Positions 7,624 through 15,813 of a stretch of 64,000 bases of DNA are shown one piece after another. A model generated the notes under the pieces. It was not told the DNA's origin. It did no database searches and saw only the letters and a program-made list of their open reading frames with translations. A program made the translations under genes and the position numbers. Position 1 is the first letter of the stretch; every line of letters begins with the position of its first letter. The DNA comes from Oceanitalea stevensii (GTDB lineage: Bacteria; Actinomycetota; Actinomycetes; Actinomycetales; Actinomycetaceae): the NCBI RefSeq assembly GCF_014837105.1, contig NZ_JACSPO010000005.1, positions 69,232 to 133,231 on the forward strand, read 5' to 3'.

Positions 7624-8355
7624 TCAGGCGGCCGGGGCGGCCGCCCAGGCGAGGAGGTCGGCGGGGCGGTCGGTGATGATCCCGTCCACCCCCAGCTCCC
7701 TGGCCGCGGCCCAGTCCTCGGGCTCGTTGAGGGTCCACGGCGTCACCGTGAGGCCCGCGGCCTGCGCCCGGCCGGTCACCTCGGGCCGTGTCCGGAGCAG
7801 CGCCCCGTGCGGGTTGCAGGCGCTCGTCTCGAGCCGCCGGCACAGCTCGAGCACCCCGTCGCCCGCCTCCTTGACGAGCAGACCGCGGCGCAGTCCCGGG
7901 GCGACGGTCGCGAGCGCCGCCACCGTCGCCGCGGAGAAGCTCTGCGCCAGCACCCGGTCGTCGAGTCCGCGGGAGACGACGGCGTCGGTGACCCGGCGGA
8001 CGTCGTCGGCGTCCCAGGTGCCCTTGACCTCGAGGAAGAGCTCGACGTCGCCGGCGGCCGCGAGCATGTCGAGCACGTCGGTGAGCACGGGGACGCGCTC
8101 GTCCACGAACCGCTCCCCGAACCACGAGCCCGCGTCCAGGGCCGTGACCTCCGCGGCCGGTGCGGCCGCGACGGGCCCCGACCCGTCGGTCGTGCGGTCG
8201 AGCGTCTCGTCGTGGATGACGACGGGCACGCGGTCGCGGGTGAGCCGGACGTCGATCTCCACGCCGCCCGCCCCGCACGCCACCGCCGAGGCGATCGCGG
8301 CAAGGGTGTTCTCCGGTGCCGCGGAGGAGTTCCCGCGGTGCGCGACGACCCTCAC
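7624..8355 (-). CDS. glpQ: Glycerophosphodiester phosphodiesterase
   Basis: 243 aa, no signal peptide, so probably cytoplasmic and UgpQ-like. It hydrolyses glycerophosphodiesters to glycerol 3-phosphate and an alcohol. Conserved residues are visible: His6-Arg-Gly, PENT at 14-17, Glu33 and Asp35 (VEIDVRLT), His48-Asp49, FLEVKG and PWTLN. GTG at 8355 is chosen because GGAGG sits 7 bases upstream and the HRG motif must lie at the N-terminus. A four-unit PHO box at 8498-8541 suggests induction by phosphate starvation through RegX3/PhoP. Confidence 0.9.
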   Translation of the reverse strand: MRVVAHRGNSSAAPENTLAAIASAVACGAGGVEIDVRLTRDRVPVVIHDETLDRTTDGSGPVAAAPAAEVTALDAGSWFGERFVDERVPVLTDVLDMLAAAGDVELFLEVKGTWDADDVRRVTDAVVSRGLDDRVLAQSFSAATVAALATVAPGLRRGLLVKEAGDGVLELCRRLETSACNPHGALLRTRPEVTGRAQAAGLTVTPWTLNEPEDWAAARELGVDGIITDRPADLLAWAAAPAA

Positions 8356-8464
8356 CGGGCGGCCTCCGCGCGGTCACGGTCGACGGCGTGGGTGACCGGT
8401 GAGCCGAGGTCGGGCAAGGCCCTCATGCGTGTCTCCGATGTGCGGTCCGGGTGAGCCGCCACCC

Positions 8465-8470
8465 ACGCTA
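8465..8470 (-). promoter_or_regulatory. Possible -10 (TAGCGT) of the glycerophosphodiesterase gene
   Basis: TAGCGT reads 8470-8465 on the minus strand, 28 bases downstream of the PHO box edge. The implied leader is about 105 bases. Confidence 0.35.
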
Positions 8471-8497
8471 CGAGGCCGAGCGCGCCGAGTGGCCGAC

Positions 8498-8541
8498 GTT
8501 CAGCAACCCGCCCGCAAGAGTTCACCGACCATTCACCGGGT
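8498..8541. promoter_or_regulatory. PHO box: four in-register 11-bp units
   Basis: Consecutive units read GTTCAGCAACC, CGCCCGCAAGA, GTTCACCGACC and ATTCACCGGGT. Tandem 11-bp units with a GTTCACC core are the PhoP/RegX3 operator known from Streptomyces and mycobacteria. The third unit is identical to the last unit of the box at 30707-30739. The only gene reading away from it is the glycerophosphodiesterase. Confidence 0.7.
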
Positions 8542-8610
8542 GCCGCCCGCCGTCACGCGACGGATACAGACCTGCGCCTGGGACGTCGACCGTGCCGCGC
8601 ACGGGGGTCG

Positions 8611-9177
8611 TCACCCGGCCCCGGTGGTCCGCTGCTTCCGCACCGCGTACGCGCGCTTCATCTTCACGTGGTTGCCGCAGCCCGCCATCGAGCACCAGCG
8701 ACGCGCCTGGTTGCGGGAGGCGTCGTAGAAGGCCCACCGGCAGGTGTCACGCGCGCAGACCTTGAGCCTGGGCCAGGTGCCGTCCTGAGCGCTGCGGCGG
8801 ACGGCGTCGAGGAGACCGGCCAGGGCGTTGTGCCAGGGCTCGGACGTGGCAGCGACGAGCCGGGGGCCGCCGGCGCCGAGCGTGACGCGGACGGGGACGG
8901 CGGCCAGCTCACGCTCCAGCTCGTCCAGCGGTCCGCGGTCGACCTCGTGCCCCGCGTGCTCGAGCAGCACCTGCCGCAGGCCCTCCCGGACCGCCACGGC
9001 ACGCCTGAGGTCCGACGCCGTCACAGCCGCTCCCGGGGGCAGGAGACCGCGACCGTTGAGCCAGGCCGCCAGGCTGTCCGGCGTGACCAGCTGCTCCTCG
9101 TCCGTCTGCGGCTCGCGAGTGTTGACGAAGTCGCGCACGAGCCGAGCCGCAGCCGGGACGTCCTGTTCGTCGTCCAT
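8611..9177 (-). CDS. ABATE-domain protein with CGNR-type zinc finger, probable transcriptional regulator
   Basis: 188 aa. The N-terminal portion (ARLVRDFVNTREP) is typical of ABATE domains, which are proposed stress-sensing domains. The C-terminus carries CARDTC and WCSMAGCGNHVKMKR, a CGNR zinc finger with His in place of the usual Arg, which binds DNA in related proteins. ATG at 9177 is chosen because TGGAGGTG is 8 bases upstream. Repeated TACACCAG sites directly upstream suggest autoregulation and control of the divergent small ORF. Confidence 0.82.
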   Translation of the reverse strand: MDDEQDVPAAARLVRDFVNTREPQTDEEQLVTPDSLAAWLNGRGLLPPGAAVTASDLRRAVAVREGLRQVLLEHAGHEVDRGPLDELERELAAVPVRVTLGAGGPRLVAATSEPWHNALAGLLDAVRRSAQDGTWPRLKVCARDTCRWAFYDASRNQARRWCSMAGCGNHVKMKRAYAVRKQRTTGAG

Positions 9178-9193
9178 GGAAGACACCTCCAGA

Positions 9194-9272
9194 TACACCA
9201 GCGTAACCGCTTGACAGGTGTGAGCGATCGGGGTCACTCTGATTACACCAGTGAACAGCGTTTGCTGGTGTA
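9194..9272. promoter_or_regulatory. Operator region with three TACACCAG sites
   Basis: TACACCAG occurs at 9194-9201 and 9244-9251, and inverted (CTGGTGTA) at 9265-9272. The last two form an inverted pair with 13 bases between, suited to a dimeric regulator. The block fills the gap between the divergent regulator gene and the small ORF. A TTGACA at 9211-9216 could be a plus-strand -35 but no good -10 follows. Confidence 0.6.
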
Positions 9273-9290
9273 CCAGGAGAGGTGATCCGC

Positions 9291-9473
9291 ATGGTCATGA
9301 CGCAGCGGCCTGCTGCACCAGCGCCACCCGCACCGCCCACACCGCCGGTCCGACCGGCCGGTCCGCCGCCGCCGGACGGCGCACCCCGCCAGGCCCGTGG
9401 CCGTCGCTGGCACGTCGAGTTCCTCAGCGCGCTCGAACGGCACTGGGCGACGATGATGCTCTGGCGGTTGTGA
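9291..9473 (+). CDS. Small proline-rich ORF of unknown function
   Basis: 60 aa, not recognised. An AGGAGAGG ribosome binding site lies 8 bases before the ATG at 9291, and the operator region is immediately upstream, which argues that it is translated. The first 30 residues are mostly Pro and Ala (APAPPAPPTPPVRPAGPPPP); the last 20 contain RRWHVEFLSALERHWATMML, a possible amphipathic helix. No signal peptide is seen. It could be a small effector co-regulated with the CGNR protein, or a spurious frame in GC-rich DNA. Confidence 0.45.
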   Translation: MVMTQRPAAPAPPAPPTPPVRPAGPPPPDGAPRQARGRRWHVEFLSALERHWATMMLWRL

Positions 9474-9507
9474 GGACCTGCCCCGCCGAGGCTCCGCCGG
9501 GGGTCGT

Positions 9508-10203
9508 TCAGCCCGCGGCGCGGGCCGCCGCGTTGGCGAGCTGGTCGACGATCTCGTTGTACGTGTCTCCGGCGTGGCCCTTGACCCACTCGAGCTCGGT
9601 GCGGCCGGTGCGGGCGTCGATGAGCGCGATGATCGTCTGGACGATCTCGAGGTTCTCGGGGACCTTGCCGTCGGCCTTCTTCCACCCGCGTCGCTGCCAC
9701 CCGCGCCCCCACGTGGTGGCGATGTTGATGACGTACTGGGAGTCGGCGCGGACCAGCAGGTCACCGTCCGGGCCGGCGTGCTCGAGGGCGTAGCGCAGGG
9801 CGAGGAGCTCACCGATGTTGTTCGTGCCGTGGCCGAGGCCGCCGGCACCGGTCTCCCCGGTGCGCTGGTTGACCCAGGCCCACCCGGTGGGGCCGGGGTT
9901 GCGGATGGCCGAGCCGTCGGTGGCGTAGACGTGGTCGAAGGCGGAGTAGTCCTTGGTGGCCGGCGGGGCTGTCGCTGCAGTCTCCTTGGGGCCGCCGAGG
10001 AGGGTGAGGACCTCCGAGGTGGACCAGACGTAGAACTCCGTGCCGTCACGCATGGTCGTCTTCTTCGCCAGGCCCTGGGACACGGCTGACTCGGTGGCCG
10101 TCGAGCCGGACTTCAGCCCGAGCTCGGTGAGCCTGGTCCCCACCTGCCGGGCGTCGAGCCCGACCTGCTTGCCCAGCTGTGTCTGTGTCGACCATGCGGC
10201 CAC
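9508..10203 (-). CDS. rnhA: Ribonuclease HI with an N-terminal extension
   Basis: 231 aa. The C-terminal RNase H domain (about 90-231) has the DEDD catalytic set: Asp96 (YATDGSA), Glu132 (NNIGELLAL), Asp154 (VRADSQYV) and Asp220 (NEIVDQLA), with the flexible-loop His210 (VKGHAGD). It cleaves RNA in RNA-DNA hybrids. The first 85 residues form an extra domain with a predicted helix-turn-helix flavour (TQLGKQVGLDARQVGTRLTE) not found in the compact E. coli enzyme. GTG at 10203 follows AAGGGA. Confidence 0.9.
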   Translation of the reverse strand: MAAWSTQTQLGKQVGLDARQVGTRLTELGLKSGSTATESAVSQGLAKKTTMRDGTEFYVWSTSEVLTLLGGPKETAATAPPATKDYSAFDHVYATDGSAIRNPGPTGWAWVNQRTGETGAGGLGHGTNNIGELLALRYALEHAGPDGDLLVRADSQYVINIATTWGRGWQRRGWKKADGKVPENLEIVQTIIALIDARTGRTELEWVKGHAGDTYNEIVDQLANAAARAAG

Positions 10204-10230
10204 GGATGAGTCCCTTCGGTTGGCGGCCCC

Positions 10231-10851
10231 CTATCCTCCCTCACCCGCGCTCATCAGCTGGATGTCGAAGATCGGCGTGGTCGCCTCGTCGAGGGCGGGA
10301 GTGGTGGGGAGACGACGGACGGCGGGGTCGGGGTGCGTGGACTCCGCGTCCACGACCGCGCTCTCCAGGTCCGGGGAGACCCACACCGTGGTGCCCCACT
10401 CCATGACGGCGCCGTCCGTCATCGCGACGATCTTGACGTCGACGGGCACCGGCTCCGTCGCTTCGTCATGCTCCTCGCCCAGCACGGGGGCCAGCACCGA
10501 GTAGTCCGGCACGATCTGGTAGGCACCCGAGGAGTCCGTCCGGGTGGAGCCGATCGGGGTGAGCGAGAACTCCTCGCCGACCGCCACCTCCTCCATCGCG
10601 GAGTCCGTCGGCCAGGCGTAGGCGCCCACCGTCGCACCGGGCACGGGGTGACCGTCCTCGCCGGTGATGACGCCGGCGGCGAGGACCGCCGTCGCGTCGA
10701 CAGCCGGGTGGTCGCCGGGGAGCGTGAGGGCGGGGGCACTCGGCACCGGTCCGGCTGCCGGCGCGGTGGCCGTCCCGCAGGACGCGACGACCGCCATGGA
10801 CGCCAACGCCACAGCGAGCGGCGGCAGCGCACTGACGATGCGACGCCTCAT
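10231..10851 (-). CDS. Secreted lipoprotein with a carboxypeptidase-regulatory-like domain
   Basis: 206 aa. A signal peptide (RRR, then a hydrophobic stretch) ends in the lipobox VASC with Cys25 as lipidation site. The mature part holds a segment resembling carboxypeptidase-D regulatory/SpaA-like beta sandwiches (ITGEDGHPVPGATVGAYAW, then TRTDSSGAYQIVPDYS). Function unknown. The ATG at 10851 has only a weak ribosome binding site. It is on the same strand as RNase HI, 27 bases from it. Confidence 0.72.
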   Translation of the reverse strand: MRRRIVSALPPLAVALASMAVVASCGTATAPAAGPVPSAPALTLPGDHPAVDATAVLAAGVITGEDGHPVPGATVGAYAWPTDSAMEEVAVGEEFSLTPIGSTRTDSSGAYQIVPDYSVLAPVLGEEHDEATEPVPVDVKIVAMTDGAVMEWGTTVWVSPDLESAVVDAESTHPDPAVRRLPTTPALDEATTPIFDIQLMSAGEGG

Positions 10852-10998
10852 AGGGGACCCCCGGGTGCGGCCGGGGCCGAACGTCGGTGTTCGTGATGAC
10901 CCGGAAGCTTGCCCCGAAGGTAGCGGCGACACCTGCCGCGTCACAATGCGACGAAAGGGGGAACGGGGCGGCTCGGCGATGCCGAGCGTGCCCCTCGG

Positions 10999-11071
10999 AG
11001 CCGCCTGTCGGAATCGAACCGACGACCGTCCGCTTACAAGGCGGGTGCTCTACCAGCTGAGCTAAGGCGGC
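10999..11071 (-). tRNA. tRNA-Thr (anticodon TGT)
   Basis: The minus-strand sequence folds as a cloverleaf. The acceptor GCCGCCT pairs with AGGCGGC, the D arm reads GCTCAGCTGGTAGAGC, the anticodon loop is CTTGTAA (TGT), and the T arm contains GGTTCGATTCC. The discriminator is T and CCA is not fully encoded. It reads ACA/ACG threonine codons. Confidence 0.95.
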
Positions 11072-11113
11072 GCGGGCTGGGACCCGTCCACAGGGGACGA
11101 GGACCTGCCCACC

Positions 11114-11141
11114 GGGGCGGGGCCGCGTGGCCCCGCCCCGA
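11114..11141. terminator. Strong GC hairpin between the dsbA-like gene and tRNA-Thr
   Basis: A perfect 12-bp stem (CGGGGCGGGGCC with its complement) and GCGT loop, followed on the plus strand by a short T run. It probably ends dsbA-like transcription on the minus strand and separates it from the tRNA promoter. Confidence 0.7.
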
Positions 11142-11167
11142 GAAGTTTGCCAGACGTGGCGGCCGGG

Positions 11168-11938
11168 TCAGGCTGCGGCGTCGGTGACGGCCTGGGCGAG
11201 GGCACCCGGCTGCTGCCACCCGGTGAAGGGCTCACCGTCGATGAGGACGGTCGGCGTGCCGCCGATCTCGTCGCGGCGCGCCTGCTCGGTGGCGCCCTGG
11301 ACCCAGTCGCTGTAGCGGACGTCGTCGAAGGTCTCGATGACCTCCTCCGGCACGCCCACCTCGCGGGCGGCGTCGGCGATCTGCTCGTTGCTCAGCGGAG
11401 TGGCGCCGCCCTCGGGCTGAGCGGCGAAGAGCTGGCCGTTGAACTCCCCGAAGTGCTCGGGTGACTGGGTGGCGACCTCGGCGAGGGCGCTGGCACCGCG
11501 GACGTTGAAGTCCGAGCCGCTGATGTAGGCGATCGGGTGGTAGTTCACCGTGGCCTCGCCGTTGGCGGCGAGCTCCTCGAGGACGCCCGCGTTGAGGTTC
11601 TCGAAGGTCCAGCAGTGGGTGCACAGGTAGTCGAGGTAGACGTCGACGACGGGCGCGCCCTCGCTCACCGAGCCGACGCCGTCGGCACCGAGCTGGATGG
11701 CGCCGCTCTCGATGGCGCCCGCGGGCTGGGAGTCGACGCCCTCGAGCGGGTCGGCGTTCCGGGAGTTGACGATGGCGAAGAGCGCGGCGGCGACGATCGC
11801 GATGAAGACGACGACTCCGGCGATGACGAGGACGCGGTTGCGCTTCTCGCGGCGCTGCTGGGCCTCGCGCAGCTTGCGGGCCTGCTCGCGCGCGGCGTCG
11901 CGGCGCTCCTGCTGCTTGTTCACCTTGGCGTTGGACAT
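11168..11938 (-). CDS. Membrane-anchored DsbA-like thiol oxidoreductase
   Basis: 256 aa. A charged coiled N-terminus (about 1-35, Gln/Arg/Lys/Glu-rich) precedes one transmembrane helix (about 36-57). The thioredoxin-fold domain follows with the active site CTHC at 106-109 and a cis-Pro loop (GGTPTVLIDGEPF). It probably forms or isomerises disulfides outside the membrane. The ATG at 11938 has AGGAGA upstream. Actinobacterial proteins of this class are usually called thioredoxin-domain or DsbA-family proteins. Confidence 0.9.
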   Translation of the reverse strand: MSNAKVNKQQERRDAAREQARKLREAQQRREKRNRVLVIAGVVVFIAIVAAALFAIVNSRNADPLEGVDSQPAGAIESGAIQLGADGVGSVSEGAPVVDVYLDYLCTHCWTFENLNAGVLEELAANGEATVNYHPIAYISGSDFNVRGASALAEVATQSPEHFGEFNGQLFAAQPEGGATPLSNEQIADAAREVGVPEEVIETFDDVRYSDWVQGATEQARRDEIGGTPTVLIDGEPFTGWQQPGALAQAVTDAAA

Positions 11939-12032
11939 GGGATCTCCTGGTGTGGGGTGGGCGCGCTGCGCCCATGGGTCTGGCGGTCCGCCGTGCGGCC
12001 GGCGCGCTCGTTCCCGCGGCGGGAGGGGGAGC

Positions 12033-12515
12033 TCAGGCCGGCAGGGCGGCCGGCGGTCCGCGCAGCAGCGGGACGGCCGCGGGCGTGCGCCACGTGGGCA
12101 CCGCGAAGGTCCCGACGGCGGCACCCAGGCGGGTGGGCACGACGATCGGCCGCAGGGCCGGCTGCCGGCGCCACGGGGTCAGTCGGGCGAGCCGCGCCAG
12201 CGAGCGCCGCACGACGGCGCCCACTCCCCAGCTGCCGGCGAGCACGCCGGCGTGGAGGAGCAGCATCGGCACGGTGAGCAGGACGACGGCGGTGAGCACC
12301 TGCTCGCTCTCCCCACCCAGCGCGACGCCCGTCGTCGGGCACTCCGCTGCGGGTCGCAGGAGGGCGAGGTTGACGCCTACGTGCGCGATGCCACCGGGCA
12401 CGCTCACGCAGCGGGTGACGTGCACCGTGCCGCTGAGCAGCGCCGCGAGCGCAGGCAGCAGCGCGGCCACGGCCATGAGGAGGCCGGGTCGCGCGAGCGG
12501 GCGGGTGCGGGGCAC
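12033..12515 (-). CDS. Uncharacterised small membrane protein
   Basis: 160 aa, not recognised. Hydrophobic segments lie near residues 12-30 and 75-95, and the C-terminal half is Arg/Pro-rich, likely cytoplasmic. GTG at 12515 is preferred because a TACGCT hexamer ends 6 bases before it, which fits leaderless initiation; no Shine-Dalgarno is visible. It lies between the dsbA-like and kinase genes on the same strand. Confidence 0.6.
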   Translation of the reverse strand: MPRTRPLARPGLLMAVAALLPALAALLSGTVHVTRCVSVPGGIAHVGVNLALLRPAAECPTTGVALGGESEQVLTAVVLLTVPMLLLHAGVLAGSWGVGAVVRRSLARLARLTPWRRQPALRPIVVPTRLGAAVGTFAVPTWRTPAAVPLLRGPPAALPA

Positions 12516-12521
12516 CGGGTC

Positions 12522-12527
12522 AGCGTA
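12522..12527 (-). promoter_or_regulatory. Leaderless-type -10 (TACGCT) of the 12515 gene
   Basis: TACGCT on the minus strand, 6 bases before the GTG at 12515. Confidence 0.45.
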
Positions 12528-12581
12528 CGTGTCGCGCCCGCCCCGTGGCGATCATCACGGTGACGATCTCAGGGGCCGGCC

Positions 12582-14285
12582 TCACGCCGGCTCGGGCAGC
12601 GGCGACCAGACCGGCTGCGGCGCGCTGCCGGAGAGCACCAGCCCGGCGAGCACGACGGCGGTCGCGAGCGCCACGAGGACGAGCGCGAGGCGCGCCTGCC
12701 GGGGCAGCCCGCCGAGCACCACGCGAGCACCCTCGCGGGCGGACGCCGACGGCGGCGCCGTCCACGCCAGCGCGAGCCCGGCCGCCGCCGCGGCCCACAG
12801 GAGAACGGCGGCGGCCTCGTCGCCCGACCCGCTCATCTCGCGCACCACCCACCACCCCCCACCCGCGACGACGACGGCGAGCAGCAGTCCCGGCAGCGCC
12901 GCACCGGCCGCCCACAGCAGGTGGACGGGCGCGCCGACCCACGCACGTGCGGCGTCCGAGCGGCGCAGGCCCCGGCGGATCCGGACGGCGCGCAGACGCT
13001 GGTTGCCGCGTCCCACCGCACCGAGGATGACGACGAGCGCGGCCACCCCGATCAGCCAGGACCCGGGGGCCAGCACGGCGAGGGCGCTCAGGCCAAGACC
13101 GAGGGCCGCCACCGCCCCGCGACGGGGGCGCGGTGGCCGGACCCACTCGGGGGCCTCGAGCGGCGCGGCGCCGCCCCACCCCGGTGCGGGCTGCAGCGGG
13201 GCGGACGGTACCGGGAGTGGCTGCTCGTAGGCGGGCGCCGCCTGCCACGGCTGGGTGCCCTGCCACGCGTCGGTGGGCGCGGCCTCCCACGCCGCGGCCG
13301 GTGCGGCCCGCCACGGCTCGGCCGGTGCGGCCCGCCACGGCTCGGCCGGTGCGGCCCGCCACGGCTCGGCCGGCGCCGCCTGCCCCGGCCGGTCGGTGAC
13401 CGGCGGGAGCACCCGGGTCTCCGGTGCCGGTGGCGCGGGCAGCACGGAGGTCCGCGGCACCGTGGCGGGCTCCGGCGCACCGAGCAGCGCCTGCAGGGCC
13501 GGCCGGTGCCAGTCGCCGTCGAGGGCGGCGAGCACCTCCTCCGGCGGGAGGCGGCGGGCGGGATCGGGCTCGAGCGCGGCCGCCAGCACCACCGCCAGGT
13601 CGGCGGGCAGGCCCTCCGTGTCGACGAGCCCGGTGCTCACGCGGCCCAGCACCGCCTGGATCGTCCCGCGACCGAACGGCGGGCGGCCCGTGGCCGCGAA
13701 GGTGAGGACGGCGGCCCACGCCCACCAGTCGCCGTCGGCGCCGGGGTCGGCGCCGGCGAGCACCTCCGGGTCGAGGTAGCCCGGCGTGCCGGTGACCATC
13801 CCGGTCTGGGTGAGGCGCACGTCGTCGGCCACCTGGGCGATGCCGAAGTCGATGATGACGGGGCCGTCGGCGGCGAGCATGACGTTGCCGGGCTTGAGGT
13901 CGCGGTGGGTGACGCCGGCGGCGTGGATGGAGCGCAGCCCGGCCGCGAGCCCGTGGGCGAGGCCGCCGAGCTCCTCGGCGTCGAGCGGTCCGTGCTCGCG
14001 GACGTCGTCCTCGAGGGTGGGGCCGTCGACGAGCTCGGTGACGACGAACGCGGTGACGCCGTCGACCTCCGCGTCCAGCACCCGGGCCACGCCCTGCCCG
14101 CGGACGCGGTGGAGGAGCTCGACCTCCCGGCGCAGCCGGTCCCGGGCCGCGGGGTCGGCCGCGATGGACTCGTGGAGAACCTTGACCGCGACCCGGTTGC
14201 CGTCGGCGTCGAGCGCCTCGTGCACCGAGCCCATCCCGCCGGCGCCGATGCGCCGCACGAGGTGGTAGCCGTCGATCCCCTGCAT
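12582..14285 (-). CDS. Hanks-type serine/threonine protein kinase with membrane-embedded C-terminus
   Basis: 567 aa. The kinase domain (about 7-260) has the glycine loop GAGGMGS at 14-20, Lys35, the catalytic loop HRDLKPGN at 127-134 and DFG at 146-148. A Pro/Ala/Trp-rich linker (about 280-400) contains three exact AAPAEPWR repeats. The C-terminal third has several hydrophobic segments, unlike PknB, which has one helix and PASTA domains, so no external ligand domain is visible. Substrates are unknown. A TAGGTT -10 sits 6 bases before the ATG at 14285. Confidence 0.9.
   Translation of the reverse strand: MQGIDGYHLVRRIGAGGMGSVHEALDADGNRVAVKVLHESIAADPAARDRLRREVELLHRVRGQGVARVLDAEVDGVTAFVVTELVDGPTLEDDVREHGPLDAEELGGLAHGLAAGLRSIHAAGVTHRDLKPGNVMLAADGPVIIDFGIAQVADDVRLTQTGMVTGTPGYLDPEVLAGADPGADGDWWAWAAVLTFAATGRPPFGRGTIQAVLGRVSTGLVDTEGLPADLAVVLAAALEPDPARRLPPEEVLAALDGDWHRPALQALLGAPEPATVPRTSVLPAPPAPETRVLPPVTDRPGQAAPAEPWRAAPAEPWRAAPAEPWRAAPAAAWEAAPTDAWQGTQPWQAAPAYEQPLPVPSAPLQPAPGWGGAAPLEAPEWVRPPRPRRGAVAALGLGLSALAVLAPGSWLIGVAALVVILGAVGRGNQRLRAVRIRRGLRRSDAARAWVGAPVHLLWAAGAALPGLLLAVVVAGGGWWVVREMSGSGDEAAAVLLWAAAAAGLALAWTAPPSASAREGARVVLGGLPRQARLALVLVALATAVVLAGLVLSGSAPQPVWSPLPEPA
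13297..13368 (-). repeat. Three perfect 24-bp tandem repeats inside the kinase gene
   Basis: Copies at 13297-13320, 13321-13344 and 13345-13368 encode the repeated octapeptide in the kinase linker. Copy number is likely to vary between strains. Confidence 0.85.
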
Positions 14286-14291
14286 GACGAC

Positions 14292-14297
14292 AACCTA
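14292..14297 (-). promoter_or_regulatory. Leaderless-type -10 (TAGGTT) of the Ser/Thr kinase gene
   Basis: TAGGTT on the minus strand, 6 bases before the ATG at 14285. Confidence 0.45.
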
Positions 14298-14391
14298 CCC
14301 AGCCCACCGGCCGGCCCCGTCGTCCCCATGCCGCCGTGGGCGGCCCCGGGTAGCCTCGGCAAAAGGATTCCCAAGGAGGACTGAACACCTG

Positions 14392-15813
14392 ATGCCTGCC
14401 GGTGAGCACTCGATCGTCGTCGTCGCCAACCGCCTTCCCGTCGACATCACCACGGGTCCCGACGGCTCCGTCGACTGGACGCGCTCCCCCGGTGGCCTCG
14501 TCACCGCGCTCGCGCCGGTCATGCGGCAGCACGAGGGAGCCTGGGTGGGCTGGGCGGGCAGCGCCGACCTCTCCCTCGACCCCTTCGACGCCGACGGCAT
14601 CCGCGTGTGGCCCGTCGCGCTGAGCGAGCAGGAGATCGCCGACTACTACGAGGGCTTCTCCAACGGCACCCTGTGGCCGCTCTACCACGACGTCATCGTG
14701 CCGCCGGAGTACCACCGCAAGTGGTGGAACGCCTACGTCGCCGTCAACCGCCGCTTCGCGGCCGCCGCGGCCGAGGCCGTGGCTGAGGGCGGCACCGTGT
14801 GGGTCCACGACTACCAGCTCCAGCTCGTGCCCTCCGTGCTGCGGATGCTGCGGCCCGACGTCCGCATCGGCTTCTTCAACCACATCCCCTTCCCGCCGGT
14901 CGAGATCTTCGGCCAGCTCCCCTGGCGGCGGCAGGTCGTCGAGGGGCTCCTCGGCGCCGACCTCATCGGCTTCCAGCGCTCCTCGGACGCCTCGAACTTC
15001 ATGCGCGCGGTGCGGCGCCTCACGCCGCTCACCACGAAGGGCCGGACCGTCACGGTCGGCGCCCGGTGGTCGCGGCCCGAGCGCCAGGTGCGCGCCGGCG
15101 CGTTCCCCATCTCCATCGACACCGCCTCCTTCGACGAGCTCGCCCAGAGCGAGCCGGTGCAGCAGCGCGCCGTGGAGATCCGGAAGGAGCTCGGCAGCCC
15201 CGACGTCCTCCTCCTCGGTGTGGACCGCCTCGACTACACCAAGGGCATCCGTCACCGGCTCAAGGCCTTCGGCGAGCTCCTCGCCGACGGTCGCGTGACG
15301 CCGCCGGAGACGACGCTCGTCCAGATCGCCAGCCCCTCCCGCGAGCGCGTGGACCAGTACCGGCAGCTGCGCGACGAGATCGAGGTGACGGTCGGGCGCA
15401 TCAACGGCGACTACGGCGTCCTCGGCAAGCCCGCCGTCCACTACATGCACCACTCCTACCCCGCCGAGGAGATGGCCGCCCTCTACCTCGCGGCCGACGT
15501 CATGCTCGTCACCTCCCTGCGGGACGGCATGAACCTCGTCGCCAAGGAGTACATCGCCGCCCGCCGCGACCTCGGCGGCGTCCTCGTGCTCAGCGAGTTC
15601 ACCGGCGCCGCCGACGAGCTCGGTCAGGCGCTGCTCATCAACCCGCACGACGTCGACGGCACCAAGACCGCGATCATGCGGGCCATCGGCATGGAGCCGC
15701 GGGAACGACGACGCCGGATGCGCGCCCTGCGCCGCCGGGTCGTCGAGCACGACGTCCAGCGCTGGGCCGAGGACTTCCTCAGCGCCCTGTCCACCGGAAG
15801 GAGCGAGGCATGA
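14392..15813 (+). CDS. otsA: Trehalose-6-phosphate synthase
   Basis: 473 aa, GT20 glycosyltransferase that joins a sugar nucleotide (UDP- or GDP-glucose) to glucose 6-phosphate. Landmarks are [10 protein letters not shown] at the N-terminus, the early PGGLVTAL loop, [33 protein letters not shown], and [10 protein letters not shown] with the C-terminal GTB-fold residues. The ATG at 14392 follows AAGGAGGA; a TAGCCT at 14351-14356 is a possible -10. The gene overlaps otsB by 4 bases, forming the two-step trehalose pathway. Confidence 0.96.
   Translation: MPAGEHSIVVVANRLPVDITTGPDGSVDWTRSPGGLVTALAPVMRQHEGAWVGWAGSADLSLDPFDADGIRVWPVALSEQEIADYYEGFSNGTLWPLYHDVIVPPEYHRKWWNAYVAVNRRFAAAAAEAVAEGGTVWVHDYQLQLVPSVLRMLRPDVRIGFFNHIPFPPVEIFGQLPWRRQVVEGLLGADLIGFQRSSDASNFMRAVRRLTPLTTKGRTVTVGARWSRPERQVRAGAFPISIDTASFDELAQSEPVQQRAVEIRKELGSPDVLLLGVDRLDYTKGIRHRLKAFGELLADGRVTPPETTLVQIASPSRERVDQYRQLRDEIEVTVGRINGDYGVLGKPAVHYMHHSYPAEEMAALYLAADVMLVTSLRDGMNLVAKEYIAARRDLGGVLVLSEFTGAADELGQALLINPHDVDGTKTAIMRAIGMEPRERRRRMRALRRRVVEHDVQRWAEDFLSALSTGRSEA

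Noticed and set aside
9211..9240. TTGACA as a classic plus-strand promoter for the small ORF
   Set aside because: No acceptable -10 lies 16-18 bases downstream; the operator repeats are the stronger signal.
13297..13368. CRISPR-like repeat
   Set aside because: Three contiguous copies without spacers, in frame inside the kinase gene.
12520..15750. Minus-strand open frame of over 1,000 codons across the kinase and otsA
   Set aside because: It is antisense or out of frame to two clear enzymes, has Arg/Gly/Pro-rich nonsense composition and no domain; long empty frames are expected at this GC content.
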